Below are positions 15,896 to 23,341 of a stretch of 40,337 bases of DNA, piece after piece. The translations under genes were made by a program, and so were the position numbers. The DNA is from Clostridiales bacterium UBA3259 (GTDB lineage Bacteria; Bacillota_A; Clostridia; Oscillospirales; Oscillospiraceae). A model generated the notes under the pieces. The model saw only the letters and a program-made list of their open reading frames with translations. It searched no databases and was not told where the DNA came from. Each line of letters begins with the position of its first letter. Position 1 is the stretch's first letter. The stretch covers positions 109,888 to 150,224 of the forward strand of contig DEUP01000033.1 in assembly GCA_002362625.1 (NCBI GenBank). Reading direction: 5' to 3'.

Positions 15896-16962
15896 GATTT
15901 ACCCTCCATAGCAAGGTGCAGCAGTTCGTCGATAAGCCGAGAATACGTCACGCCGCTGGCCGCGAAAAGCTTGGGATACATGGAAATGGAGGTAAAGCCC
16001 GGCAGGGTGTTAATCTCGTTAAAGACCACTTTTGTTTCTTCATAGGTGACGAAGAAGTCCACCCGGCTTAAGCCCCGGCACCCCAGCGCCTTATACACCT
16101 TCACCGCCAGGCTTCGGACGGTCTGGGCCGCATCCGCCGGAATCCTCGCGGGGATATAGCAGGTAGAGGTATCCGTCACATACTTCGCGTCATAGTCGTA
16201 AAATTCCGCGCCGGAATCAATCTCGCCGCAGACGGAGGCCACAGGATCCTCGTTTCCCAGAACCGCCACCTCAATCTCCCGGCCGTGAATGAATTCCTCC
16301 ACCAGGATTTTGCTGTCAAAGGCGGCGGCGTTTTTCAGCGCTTCCCTCAGCCCCTCACGGCTGGCCGCCTTGGATACGCCCACGGAGGAGCCGGTGCCTG
16401 CGGGCTTGACGAACATGGGATAGGTGAACCGCCCTTCCAGGGCGTCCAGAGTTTCCTCCATTTGCTTTTTCAGCTGTTTCCCGGTAACCAGCTGCCAGGC
16501 CGCCTGGGGTACCTTCGCGTGATCCGCCACCAGCTTTGTCAGGGTCTTATCCATGGCAACGGCTGATGAGGCCACATGGGGGCCAACATAGGGGATTCCC
16601 GCCATTTGCAGCAGACCCTGCATAGCCCCGTCCTCCCCGTTCTCTCCGTGGAGTACCGGGAATACCACATCGATGGGCTGGGCCGTCACCCGGTCGCCTT
16701 CAAAGAGCAGCAGCCCCTGGCCCCGGACGGGAGACAGGGCCGCCTGCCGGTTGTCCGGGTGATTAACCCAGGTTTTGGCGGGCAGAGCGCTGTAATCGCT
16801 GCCGCCGTAGCGGATCCACTGCCCTTCCTTTGTGATGCCCACGGGAATCACTTCATACTGGTTCTTGTCAATGTGATTGAGCACCGACTCCGCGGAGCGC
16901 AGAGAGACCTCATGCTCCGGGCTGATGCCGCCGAATAAAATACATACGTTCCATTTTTTCAT
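15892..16962 (-). CDS. ddl: D-alanine--D-alanine ligase
   Basis: Joins two D-alanines for the peptidoglycan stem peptide using ATP. The 356-residue ATP-grasp enzyme has the N-terminal FGGISPEHEVSLRSAESV, PVLHGENGEDGAMQGLL, the ATP-binding FVKPAGTGSSVGVSKA, and the C-terminal NEINTLPGFTSISMYPKL. The omega loop carries YDAKYVTD, the Lys-Tyr type of D-Ala-D-Ala ligases rather than the His-containing VanA type, so ordinary D-Ala-D-Ala product is expected. GAGGCGAC precedes the ATG. It heads the ddl-DUF1934 pair and is divergent from the gene at 17092. Confidence 0.95.
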   Translation of the reverse strand: MKKWNVCILFGGISPEHEVSLRSAESVLNHIDKNQYEVIPVGITKEGQWIRYGGSDYSALPAKTWVNHPDNRQAALSPVRGQGLLLFEGDRVTAQPIDVVFPVLHGENGEDGAMQGLLQMAGIPYVGPHVASSAVAMDKTLTKLVADHAKVPQAAWQLVTGKQLKKQMEETLDALEGRFTYPMFVKPAGTGSSVGVSKAASREGLREALKNAAAFDSKILVEEFIHGREIEVAVLGNEDPVASVCGEIDSGAEFYDYDAKYVTDTSTCYIPARIPADAAQTVRSLAVKVYKALGCRGLSRVDFFVTYEETKVVFNEINTLPGFTSISMYPKLFAASGVTYSRLIDELLHLAMEGKS

Positions 16963-17091
16963 AGCTTGTCGCCTCGTTTCCCTTCAAACGGATCTTTGCC
17001 ATTCATACAACCATTGTTTACATTTTTCCTCTGGAAATTCCCGGACAGTCTGCTATAATAAAGGAAACTGAACATGCAAGGAGGGTTATCT

Positions 17092-17487
17092 ATGCAGATT
17101 GATCTGACCCCCAAGGAATTTCGCCGCCTGCTGGATCTTGTGTATATCGGAAACTGGGTCTTAAACTCCACCCGCGGAGAAGACCGTTTCCAGGATTATG
17201 ACGACCTGGAAAGCAAAATCTTCGCCCTGTCCCCTGCCCTGTCCGAGCCATGGAACGGCACCATGATCCCCTCCCGGGCCTACGCCGAGGGCGGCATCCA
17301 CGAGGCCATCGCCTATTATGAGGACAATGTATTTTATGAGATCCTGGCGGAGGAACTTTCCCGGCGGGATATGGACTATCCTGATATTACCGACGAAAAT
17401 TATGATGAAATCGTCACCAGAATGGATCGCTATATGTCCGAATTTCAGTCCTCCGGGGTTGACCACCTGATTCTGGAGGAGCCGTAA
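17092..17487 (+). CDS. Uncharacterised acidic 131-residue protein
   Basis: Not recognised beyond being a conserved-looking soluble protein. The N-terminus MQIDLTPKEFRRLLDLVYIGNWVLNS is helical and hydrophobic-patterned, the remainder is rich in Asp, Glu and Tyr with no Cys and no membrane segment. The start at 17092 is set by AAGGAGGG 7 nt upstream; the ATG at 17074 overlaps that site. An extended -10 (TGCTATAAT, TATAAT at 17053-17058) lies about 35 nt upstream. Single-gene unit closed by the terminator shared with murC. Confidence 0.8.
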   Translation: MQIDLTPKEFRRLLDLVYIGNWVLNSTRGEDRFQDYDDLESKIFALSPALSEPWNGTMIPSRAYAEGGIHEAIAYYEDNVFYEILAEELSRRDMDYPDITDENYDEIVTRMDRYMSEFQSSGVDHLILEEP

Positions 17488-17501
17488 ACCGTTTTAAAAA
17501 C

Positions 17502-17528
17502 GTGCCGGCTTACGCCGGCACATTTTTT
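17502..17528. terminator. Shared bidirectional terminator between the 17092 gene and murC
   Basis: 8-bp stem GTGCCGGC/GCCGGCAC (17502-17509 with 17514-17521), TTAC loop, then ATTTTTTATTT on the plus strand; on the minus strand the same stem is followed by GTTTTTAAAA. Confidence 0.8.
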
Positions 17529-18885
17529 ATTTCTCCAAAAGCGCCTCACCGGCTCTGAAAATATCGCCGGCGCCCATGGTAACCACCACATCGCCCTCCC
17601 GGATGTTCTCCCGGAGATACTCCGTCACCTCCGGCAGGGTCTCACAATAGACCGCTCCTGGGATCCGCTCCGCCAGATCCGCCGAGGAAATGCCGATGGT
17701 ATTGCGCTCCCGGGCGGCGTAAATCTCCGCCAGAACCACCTGATCGGCCTTTTTCAGCTCCCGGACGAAATCGTCAAACAGGGCTTTGGTACGGGTATAT
17801 GTATGGGGCTGGAAGGCCAGCACCACCCGCTGCTTCCCCATGGAGCGCACAGCCTCCAGCGTGGCCGCCAGCTCATCGGGATGGTGGGCATAGTCGTCGT
17901 ACACCTCTGCCCCGTTGTAGGTTCCCTTATATTCCAGGCGGCGTCCCGCGCCGTGGAAGGCCTCAATGCCGTGGGACACCGCTTCCCCGGGCACACCCAT
18001 CATCCAGGCGGAGGCAGCCGCGGCCAGCGCGTTCATGGCGTTGTGCTTACCCAGCACGCCCATGTCCAGATGGCAGTAGAATTCCCCGTCACACACCACG
18101 TCAAAGTGCCGCCAGTCGGGGCCCATGTTGGCCGCGTGAATCCGGTTGCCCTCCCCAAGGCCGAAGGAAAGGTAGTCGATACCCTCCATAGCCTGGACGG
18201 TGTGGGGATCGTCTCCGTTGGCAATGACGCCGAAGGAGGCCAGGGTGGCAAACTGGTGGAAGGATTTCTGGATGTCCTGAAGATCCTTGAAGTAGTCCAA
18301 GTGATCCGCTTCCACGTTCAGAATCACGGCCAGAGTGGGAAAGAAATTCAGGAAGGAATCGCAGTATTCGCAGCTCTCCATCAATATGGTGTCCCCATGG
18401 CCCACCCGATGGCCCGCGCGGAGGAGGGGCAGATAGCCGCCGATCATGACCGTGGGGTCCAGATTGGCCTCCATCAGGATGTGGGTCAGCATGGAGGTGG
18501 TGGTGGTCTTTCCGTGGGTGCCGGAAATACAGATGGCGTTCTTGTAGGACTTCATGATCTCGCCCCAGGCCTGGGCGCGCTCAAACACCGGGATTCCGGC
18601 AGCCCGGGCCGCGGCAATTTCCGGATTGTCATTGTGGACCGCGGCCGTCCGGATCAGGCACTCCGCCCCCTGGATATTCTCTCCCCGGTGACCGATGGCC
18701 ACAGGGATGCCATGGGCCTCCAGCTCCTGGGTGGAATCGGAGACGCTCATATCCGAGCCGGTGACGGCCATGCCCATACCCTTCAGCACCAAACCCAGAG
18801 GCCGCATGGAAACGCCGCCGATGCCCACCAGATGCACCCGGCGTCCTGGCTGTAAATATTTTGCAATTTTCGAACTTTTCAACAT
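17527..18885 (-). CDS. murC: UDP-N-acetylmuramate--L-alanine ligase
   Basis: Adds L-alanine to UDP-MurNAc, the first peptide step of peptidoglycan synthesis. The 452-residue Mur ligase has the N-terminal Rossmann motif VHLVGIGGVSMRPLG, the ATP-binding SGTHGKTTTTSM, ESCEYCDSFL, LNVEADHLDYF and YDDYAHHPDE, in the family order and length. The ATG at 18885 is favoured (GAGGGG 11 nt upstream); a TTG three codons earlier is also in frame but only 4 nt from that site. The start GGVSMRPLG instead of GGIGMSGLA is a variant I have seen associated with Clostridia. Confidence 0.95.
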   Translation of the reverse strand: MLKSSKIAKYLQPGRRVHLVGIGGVSMRPLGLVLKGMGMAVTGSDMSVSDSTQELEAHGIPVAIGHRGENIQGAECLIRTAAVHNDNPEIAAARAAGIPVFERAQAWGEIMKSYKNAICISGTHGKTTTTSMLTHILMEANLDPTVMIGGYLPLLRAGHRVGHGDTILMESCEYCDSFLNFFPTLAVILNVEADHLDYFKDLQDIQKSFHQFATLASFGVIANGDDPHTVQAMEGIDYLSFGLGEGNRIHAANMGPDWRHFDVVCDGEFYCHLDMGVLGKHNAMNALAAAASAWMMGVPGEAVSHGIEAFHGAGRRLEYKGTYNGAEVYDDYAHHPDELAATLEAVRSMGKQRVVLAFQPHTYTRTKALFDDFVRELKKADQVVLAEIYAARERNTIGISSADLAERIPGAVYCETLPEVTEYLRENIREGDVVVTMGAGDIFRAGEALLEK

Positions 18886-18923
18886 ATAGGTCAAAACCCC
18901 TCAGATTTTGATTTCAATTAAGC

Positions 18924-18952
18924 ATTATACACCATTTAAGAAAGATTTACAA
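18924..18952 (-). promoter_or_regulatory. Promoter of murC
   Basis: TTGTAA (18947-18952) and TATAAT (18924-18929) on the minus strand with a 17-bp spacer, about 32 nt of leader. Confidence 0.75.
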
Positions 18953-19002
18953 CCGGGAAAACAGATACCACCCGTTTTTTCGGGAGAATTCGTCTTTCAG
19001 GC

Positions 19003-19036
19003 AAAAAGAGGGCTCCCAAAGGAGTCCTCTTTTGTA
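19003..19036 (-). terminator. Terminator after the NhaC-family transporter
   Basis: On the minus strand AAAAGAGGACTCC, loop TTT, GGGAGCCCTCTTTTT: a stem with one internal mismatch followed by a T run, directly after the stop codon at 19051. Confidence 0.75.
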
Positions 19037-19050
19037 TGCTATCCCGCCAT

Positions 19051-20739
19051 TCAGGCAGCCTTGCGGCTCTGAACTGTACGAATGCCCAGCAGCACCGCCG
19101 CCATCAGAACGAGGCTCACAGGCAGCACTACCCAGACATTCTGAAGGAAGCCCGCCAGAACGAAGCCCACGAAGGATACACCGCCAACGGTCATGGCATA
19201 GGGCAGCTGGGTGCTGACGTGACCGATGTGGTTGCACTGGGCGCCGGCGGAGGCCATAATGGTGGTGTCGGAAATGGGAGAGCAGTGGTCGCCGCAGACC
19301 GCGCCGGCCAGGCAGGCGGACACGGAAATCACCATCAGCTCGCCTTCGGGGAACACAGCGCAGACAATAGGCAGCAGCACGCCGAAGGTGCCCCAGGAGG
19401 TGCCGGTAGCAAAGGACAGGCCCACACCGATCAGGAATACCACAGCGGGCAGAAGATTCTGCAAGCCGCTTGCCGCGCTGCGCACCGCTTCCGCCACGAA
19501 AACCTTCGCGCCCAGCTGGTTGGTGACCCCGGACAATGTCCATGCAAAAATCAGAATCAGAATCGCGGGAACCATGGCCTTGAAGCCGTCAGCCAGGGAA
19601 GCGGAGAACTCTTCAAAGGTAAGAACCTTCCGGGGCAGGTACCACACCGCCGCGAAGACCAGGGTCAGGAACGCCCCAAGCACCAGGCCCACGGAGGCGT
19701 CGGAGTCGCTGAAAGCGTCGATCAGGTTAAAGTAGTTGCCGCCCTGGTTGTCAAAGAAGCCGCCGGTGTAAAGCATGGTTCCGATGCAGCACAGGATCAG
19801 CACCACCACAGGCAGCACCAGATCCAGCACGGTCCCCTTGGGATTTCCGGAAGCCTCTCCGGCCTCTTCCACAGGGTAGCCGGTACCCTTTGCCGCGTTT
19901 TCCTCGGCGACACGCATCTTGCCGTAGTCCAGGCCGATCAGGGCCATAAAGATCACGGAAAACAATGTCAGCAGGGCGTACAGGTTATAGGGAATAGAGC
20001 GAATAAACAGGGTCAGGCCCTGACCCTCCGGGGCCACACTGGACACAGCGGCGGCCCAGGAGGAAATGGGGGCGATAATGCACACGGGAGCGGCGGTGGC
20101 ATCAATGAGGAAGGCCAGCTTTTCCCGGGAGATCTTGTGCTTATCTGTCACAGGCCGCATGACAGAGCCGACAGTCAGGCAGTTAAAGTAGTCATCAATA
20201 AAGATCAGCATTCCAAGCACACAGGTGGAGATCAGAGCGCCTGCCTTGGTCTTGATCCGCTTGCTGGCCCAGCGTCCATAGGCAGCGGAACCGCCGGCCT
20301 TGTTCATCAGGGCCACCAGCATACCCAGCACCACCAGGAAGGCCAGAATGCCGGTGTTCCAGCAGTTCAGCATGACGTCAAAGGTACCGGTGACCATGCC
20401 CCAGGGGTTAAAGTTGCTGTAGAGCAGCGCGCCGGAGAGGATGCCCACGAACAGGGAGGAATAAACCTCCTTGGTAATCAGGGCCAGCGTAATGGCAATG
20501 ATCGGCGGCAGCAGAGCGGCGAAGGTGGCGTAGGTGCCAACATCGCCCCGGGCGGTGTCGATGGCGGACGCAATGTTCGCGTCAAAGTCCGGGTCGGAGG
20601 CTACATTGACGGAATAGCTGTCCAGGTATTCAAAAGCTTCCTCTGAGGTGAATTCGGCGGCGGATGCCGTCATTGCCAGAGCAGTCACGGCAAAGCACAG
20701 CACCAGAGCCAGGGTCAGAATGCGGATGGTTCTTCTCAT
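19051..20739 (-). CDS. NhaC-family transporter under a lysine riboswitch, probable lysine permease (LysW-like)
   Basis: A 562-residue membrane protein of the Na+/H+ antiporter NhaC family (PF03553). It begins with a signal-peptide-like MRRTIRILTLALVLCFAV...SAA and a short extracytoplasmic segment, followed by about 11-12 membrane helices. Family motifs: DDYFNCLTVGSVMRPVTD, the APVCIIAPISSWAA helix and the hallmark CGDHCSPISDTT. The start at 20739 has AAGGAG 8 nt upstream; the open frame further upstream runs through the regulatory leader and is not coding. NhaC-like proteins preceded by a lysine riboswitch have been proposed in comparative genomics to be lysine transporters (LysW), and the riboswitch here supports that over simple sodium export. 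Substrate not proven. Confidence 0.9.
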   Translation of the reverse strand: MRRTIRILTLALVLCFAVTALAMTASAAEFTSEEAFEYLDSYSVNVASDPDFDANIASAIDTARGDVGTYATFAALLPPIIAITLALITKEVYSSLFVGILSGALLYSNFNPWGMVTGTFDVMLNCWNTGILAFLVVLGMLVALMNKAGGSAAYGRWASKRIKTKAGALISTCVLGMLIFIDDYFNCLTVGSVMRPVTDKHKISREKLAFLIDATAAPVCIIAPISSWAAAVSSVAPEGQGLTLFIRSIPYNLYALLTLFSVIFMALIGLDYGKMRVAEENAAKGTGYPVEEAGEASGNPKGTVLDLVLPVVVLILCCIGTMLYTGGFFDNQGGNYFNLIDAFSDSDASVGLVLGAFLTLVFAAVWYLPRKVLTFEEFSASLADGFKAMVPAILILIFAWTLSGVTNQLGAKVFVAEAVRSAASGLQNLLPAVVFLIGVGLSFATGTSWGTFGVLLPIVCAVFPEGELMVISVSACLAGAVCGDHCSPISDTTIMASAGAQCNHIGHVSTQLPYAMTVGGVSFVGFVLAGFLQNVWVVLPVSLVLMAAVLLGIRTVQSRKAA

Positions 20740-20825
20740 GGTCTTTTCTCCTTTTTTCTCTTTATTAAAAAGATTTTCCTGGACTGCACCACATGATGGG
20801 ACAAGGATTTTCGGCGAGGGATTTT

Positions 20826-20907
20826 GTTCCAAGCGAAAGTGTGGAAAATAAGGGAATACTTTGTGTATTTCCCATTTTTCACGCTGCACGATTGGGGCAA
20901 AAGACCC
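20826..20907 (-). repeat. Structured leader segment containing copy A of a 41-nt dispersed repeat
   Basis: Read on the plus strand, 20864-20904 is TGTATTTCCC-AT-TTTTCA-CG-CTGCACG-AT-TGGGGCAAAAGA; the same blocks with the same 2-nt spacers occur inverted at 24171-24211. A hairpin GGGAATAC/GTATTTCCC (about 20852-20873) lies within it and its flanks can extend the stem. The 12-mer GGCAAAAGACCC occurs at 20896-20907 and again at 20990-21001. Confidence 0.7.
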
Positions 20908-20946
20908 GGCGAAAACCGCAGCTCCCATTATGGGGTGTAGCCCTAA

Positions 20947-20992
20947 CAAAAAAGAAAACCGCAAATCCTGGAGTAATTCCAACATTCACGGC
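20947..20992 (-). terminator. Riboswitch expression-platform terminator
   Basis: On the minus strand CCGTGAAT (20984-20991) pairs with ATTTGCGG (20959-20966), with an inner TGGA/TCCA stem, followed by TTTTCTTTTTT. It lies about 30 nt downstream of the lysine aptamer and about 210 nt before the transporter start, so it should stop transcription when lysine is bound. Confidence 0.8.
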
Positions 20993-21019
20993 AAAAGACC
21001 CTATGGCCCCCGACTGAGA

Positions 21020-21183
21020 ATGATAGCGCTCCACATATCGTGACAGTCTGAAGGATATTCTCCCTCAGCCCAGAAATCGAAAAACGGGTTTTTCCGGTCT
21101 CTTCGGCAGCTTGCCCTTTCCCCCATACCCGGAACCCGTTCCGTTTGGCAAGAGGTAATCTTGCGCGCCGCGCCTCTATCGAT
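21020..21183 (-). promoter_or_regulatory. Lysine riboswitch (L box) aptamer
   Basis: In the minus-strand leader, P1 is formed by GATAGAGGCGC (21180-21170) and GGAGCGCTATC (21032-21022). Between them are the conserved L-box blocks in order: GAGGCGCG, a GGGGGAAAGGGC segment, GCCGAAGAG, a P4 hairpin, GGGCTGAGGGAGAAT and ACTGTCAC. These match the known lysC and asd lysine riboswitches block by block. It controls the NhaC-family gene. Confidence 0.93.
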
Positions 21184-21206
21184 CTACAGTTTTCAATTGT
21201 GGAATC

Positions 21207-21235
21207 AGTATATCACTTTGGATTCCATCCGTCAA
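21207..21235 (-). promoter_or_regulatory. Promoter of the riboswitch-transporter transcript
   Basis: TTGACG (21230-21235) and TATACT (21207-21212) on the minus strand, 17-bp spacer. Predicted start near 21200, giving a leader of about 460 nt. Confidence 0.8.
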
Positions 21236-21271
21236 TTTCCATATGTGACAAATTTTTGAAGCTTCCGCTCT

Positions 21272-21712
21272 CTAAATTCGTCGAATCACACCGCAGCCGA
21301 TCTTTTTCCCGGAATTTCCCGAGGGCTGGGAGTGGAAATCGTCCGGATCATTGTGAACCACCACTGTCCGTCCGATTACGTCCTCCGGCCGAAAGCGGCC
21401 TGTTTTCACCGCCAGGAAGGCCCTGCCCTCCGGCATTTCCAGAAGGGGCGGCAAATCCCCCGCGTGTCTTGGGTGGGGCAGTCCCTCCGGGTTTAAGTGT
21501 CCCTTGGTGTCCCCAAAGTCCACCCCGCCGCAGCCCTCTCCTTCGTGAATATGAAAGCCGAAAAAGCCCGCTTCGCTTTTCGGAAGCCCCTGAAGCTCCG
21601 CCGTCACCAGGGTGCCGCCGGGCACCGGATAGAAGGTCACGCTTCCCCGCAGGCCATTGTCTCCCCGCACCCAGGCCACCGCCCTGGGGCGTCCCGCCGA
21701 AATTACCATCAT
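21272..21712 (-). CDS. Superoxide dismutase family protein (Cu/Zn SodC-like), no signal peptide
   Basis: A 146-residue SodC-fold protein. Copper/zinc ligand motifs are present in order: GFHIHEGEGC, GDTKGHLNPEG, HPRHAGDLPPL, VVVHNDPDDFHSQPSG and the C-terminal GCGVI with its disulfide cysteine. Standard SodC enzymes are exported, but no signal peptide or lipobox is visible here, so it is predicted cytoplasmic. The ATG at 21712 follows GGGAGGTGA; a GTG nine bases upstream is less likely. Single gene, no close neighbours in the same direction. Confidence 0.88.
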   Translation of the reverse strand: MMVISAGRPRAVAWVRGDNGLRGSVTFYPVPGGTLVTAELQGLPKSEAGFFGFHIHEGEGCGGVDFGDTKGHLNPEGLPHPRHAGDLPPLLEMPEGRAFLAVKTGRFRPEDVIGRTVVVHNDPDDFHSQPSGNSGKKIGCGVIRRI

Positions 21713-21822
21713 GCATATCACCTCCCGCCATTCTATGCCTCCCCAGCAAAAAATGACAATACCGTCATTAAAAAATGGATGATTTTCAACGATTCGGGCA
21801 ATCTACATGCGGAGGGATGGTC

Positions 21823-22263
21823 ATGACAGAAAAACAATATCAGCAGCGGCTCCAGGAAATGAGTCCAAAATCCCCCATGGGAATGGACTGCCTGTACGCG
21901 TTTTTGATCGGCGGGGCAATCTGCCTGCTGGGACAGATTTTTATGAATCTCTACGGGAAAATACTGCCCAGGGAGGAAGCTGGCACAGCGGCCTCCATGA
22001 CCCTAGTGGCTCTGTCCGCCCTGCTGACGGGGCTGAGCCTGTACGATAATCTGGCGAAATACGGCGGCGCCGGTACCCTGGTGCCCATCACCGGCTTTGC
22101 CAACGCCATTGCCGCCCCGGCGGTGGAGTTTAAGACCGAGGGCTTCATTCTGGGTGTGGGCGCGAAAATCTTCACCATTGCGGGGCCTGTGATTGTATAC
22201 GGCCTGGCGGCCAGCAGCGTGTACGGGCTGATTTATTATCTGTGGCAAATGCTTGCTGTCTGA
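21823..22263 (+). CDS. spoVAC: Stage V sporulation protein AC
   Basis: A 146-residue inner-membrane protein of the SpoVA channel, which moves dipicolinic acid into the forespore. It has the family's MSPKSPMGMDCLYAFLIGGAICLLGQ start, LPITGFAN-type segment (VPITGFANAIAAPAVEF) and KTEGFILGVGAKIFTIAGPVIVYG. GGAGGG lies 6 nt before the ATG at 21823; an ATG two codons earlier is too close to it. SpoVAC is normally followed by spoVAD and spoVAE; here it is followed at once by a terminator. A forespore promoter is expected, but I could not identify one with confidence. Confidence 0.9.
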   Translation: MTEKQYQQRLQEMSPKSPMGMDCLYAFLIGGAICLLGQIFMNLYGKILPREEAGTAASMTLVALSALLTGLSLYDNLAKYGGAGTLVPITGFANAIAAPAVEFKTEGFILGVGAKIFTIAGPVIVYGLAASSVYGLIYYLWQMLAV

Positions 22264-22299
22264 ATTACAAAAAACGGCTAAAAGAGCCGTTTTTGTAAT
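22264..22299 (+). terminator. Terminator after spoVAC
   Basis: Near-perfect 15-bp stem ATTACAAAAAACGGCT/AGCCGTTTTTGTAAT (22264-22279 with 22285-22299), starting just after the stop codon. Confidence 0.8.
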
Positions 22300-22300
22300 T

Positions 22301-22354
22301 GCACACCTTCGGTGTGCGAATAAGTCGCTTTTGGCGACTTATTCAGCAGACATT
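22301..22354. repeat. Extragenic palindromic repeat (REP-like), first copy
   Basis: Two adjoining hairpins: GCACAC...GTGTGC (22301-22317) and a perfect 11-bp stem GAATAAGTCGC/GCGACTTATTC (22318-22328 with 22334-22344, loop TTTTG), followed by AGCAGACATT. The reverse complement of 22337-22354 is identical over 18 nt to the last 18 bases of the window. Confidence 0.75.
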
Positions 22355-22369
22355 TGCTTAAAAGAAATT

Positions 22370-22403
22370 GAGAGCATCCCCGGTTCGGGATGCCCTCTTT
22401 TTT
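22370..22403. terminator. Bidirectional terminator beside traX
   Basis: Stem GAGAGCATCCC/GGGATGCCCTC (22370-22380 with 22387-22397, one mismatch), followed by TTTTTT on the plus strand and by CAATTTCTTTT on the minus strand. It closes the TraX-like gene. Confidence 0.75.
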
Positions 22404-23167
22404 CATTTCAGCAGATAACCCAGAATACGCAAGGGCCACAAATGGGCCGGATAGAGAATATAGAACATCCACTTGCTGGCAGGGGTATTGCGGCCCCGCT
22501 GACCATTGTAGGCATACAGGAACGGAATCACGAAAATCATAGCCCATTCCGCGTCAAAACACAGCGTCCCCATCAGCCCGATTCCTGTGCCGCCGGACAA
22601 GCAGCTGAGCAGCGCCTTCAAAAACAGGAGCATGCAGTACAGTGCTGTGAACAGGTACATCTGCCCCTTTTTCTGATAACATAACATGAAGATTACCGCA
22701 AGGGGGAGCAGATAAATGCCTCCCTCCGATACCAGGCTCAACGCAGCACAAGCCGCTCCAAGAATGACATTTTTCCATTTCTTCTCCGACTGCTGAAAGG
22801 TGTCAATCATCCATACCACTACAAACAGCAGGCCCAGGGTCAGGAAAATATTGTGTCCCTGCACAATGGAGTACAGGGTAAACCGTCCGGTTAACCGATC
22901 CACTTCGTGGAAGGCAATGTTGATGGCCGCGTTGCCCACAAACATAACCGCCGCCGCCCCAAACAGGCGCAGAGCATACTTTTTCTTACTTCGGGTATAA
23001 TGGTAGCCCTCCACCATCAGATAGAGAAACAAGGGCGCCACAAACCTCGGCAGGATGGATACCCAGCGGGGCCATGCCTGGTAGAACAGGTAGGTATGCA
23101 GATGGTCAACGATCATAAAAGTGAGCGCAATGATTTTCAGCTGGTAAGCATTTAAAGTCTTTTTCAT
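22403..23167 (-). CDS. TraX family membrane protein
   Basis: A 254-residue polytopic protein of the TraX family (PF05857), related to the enzyme that acetylates F-pilin but widespread on chromosomes of Firmicutes with unknown substrates. Family features: LNAYQLKIIALTFMIVDHLHTY at the start with the DH pair, RFVAPLFLYLMVEGY, NIFLTLGLLF and the terminal FYILYPAHLWPLRIL. About eight membrane helices. GAGAGGG precedes the ATG. No conjugation genes are nearby, so pilin acetylation is unlikely. Confidence 0.88.
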   Translation of the reverse strand: MKKTLNAYQLKIIALTFMIVDHLHTYLFYQAWPRWVSILPRFVAPLFLYLMVEGYHYTRSKKKYALRLFGAAAVMFVGNAAINIAFHEVDRLTGRFTLYSIVQGHNIFLTLGLLFVVVWMIDTFQQSEKKWKNVILGAACAALSLVSEGGIYLLPLAVIFMLCYQKKGQMYLFTALYCMLLFLKALLSCLSGGTGIGLMGTLCFDAEWAMIFVIPFLYAYNGQRGRNTPASKWMFYILYPAHLWPLRILGYLLK

Positions 23168-23287
23168 GATTCCCTCTCTAAAAATGTTTCGTTTTCCCTA
23201 TTCTACAAGGCAGCGCATTTCCTGTCAATGAGGTTTGAAAGTCTTAAAAATATCATAAAGGAATTTTAATAAAGCCAGAAACAATTA

Positions 23288-23316
23288 TTGACATATGCCA
23301 TAAATAATGATATACT
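23288..23316 (+). promoter_or_regulatory. Promoter of the DUF134-NifX fusion gene
   Basis: Consensus TTGACA (23288-23293), 17-bp spacer, TATACT (23311-23316). Because it lies inside the upstream part of the open frame, it excludes starts before about 23323 and supports the GTG at 23342. Confidence 0.85.
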
Positions 23317-23341
23317 GTTGCCAGAAAGGAAGGTGATTCCG

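Noticed and set aside
15892..16962. Vancomycin-resistance type D-Ala-D-Lac ligase
   Set aside because: The omega loop has the Lys-Tyr of ordinary Ddl, and there are no vanH/vanX genes nearby.
19036..20646. Long plus-strand open frame (536 codons) opposite the NhaC-family gene
   Set aside because: Antisense shadow of a GC-rich gene: no family resemblance, Gly/His/Gln-rich composition, no ribosome binding site, while the minus-strand frame has clear transporter motifs.
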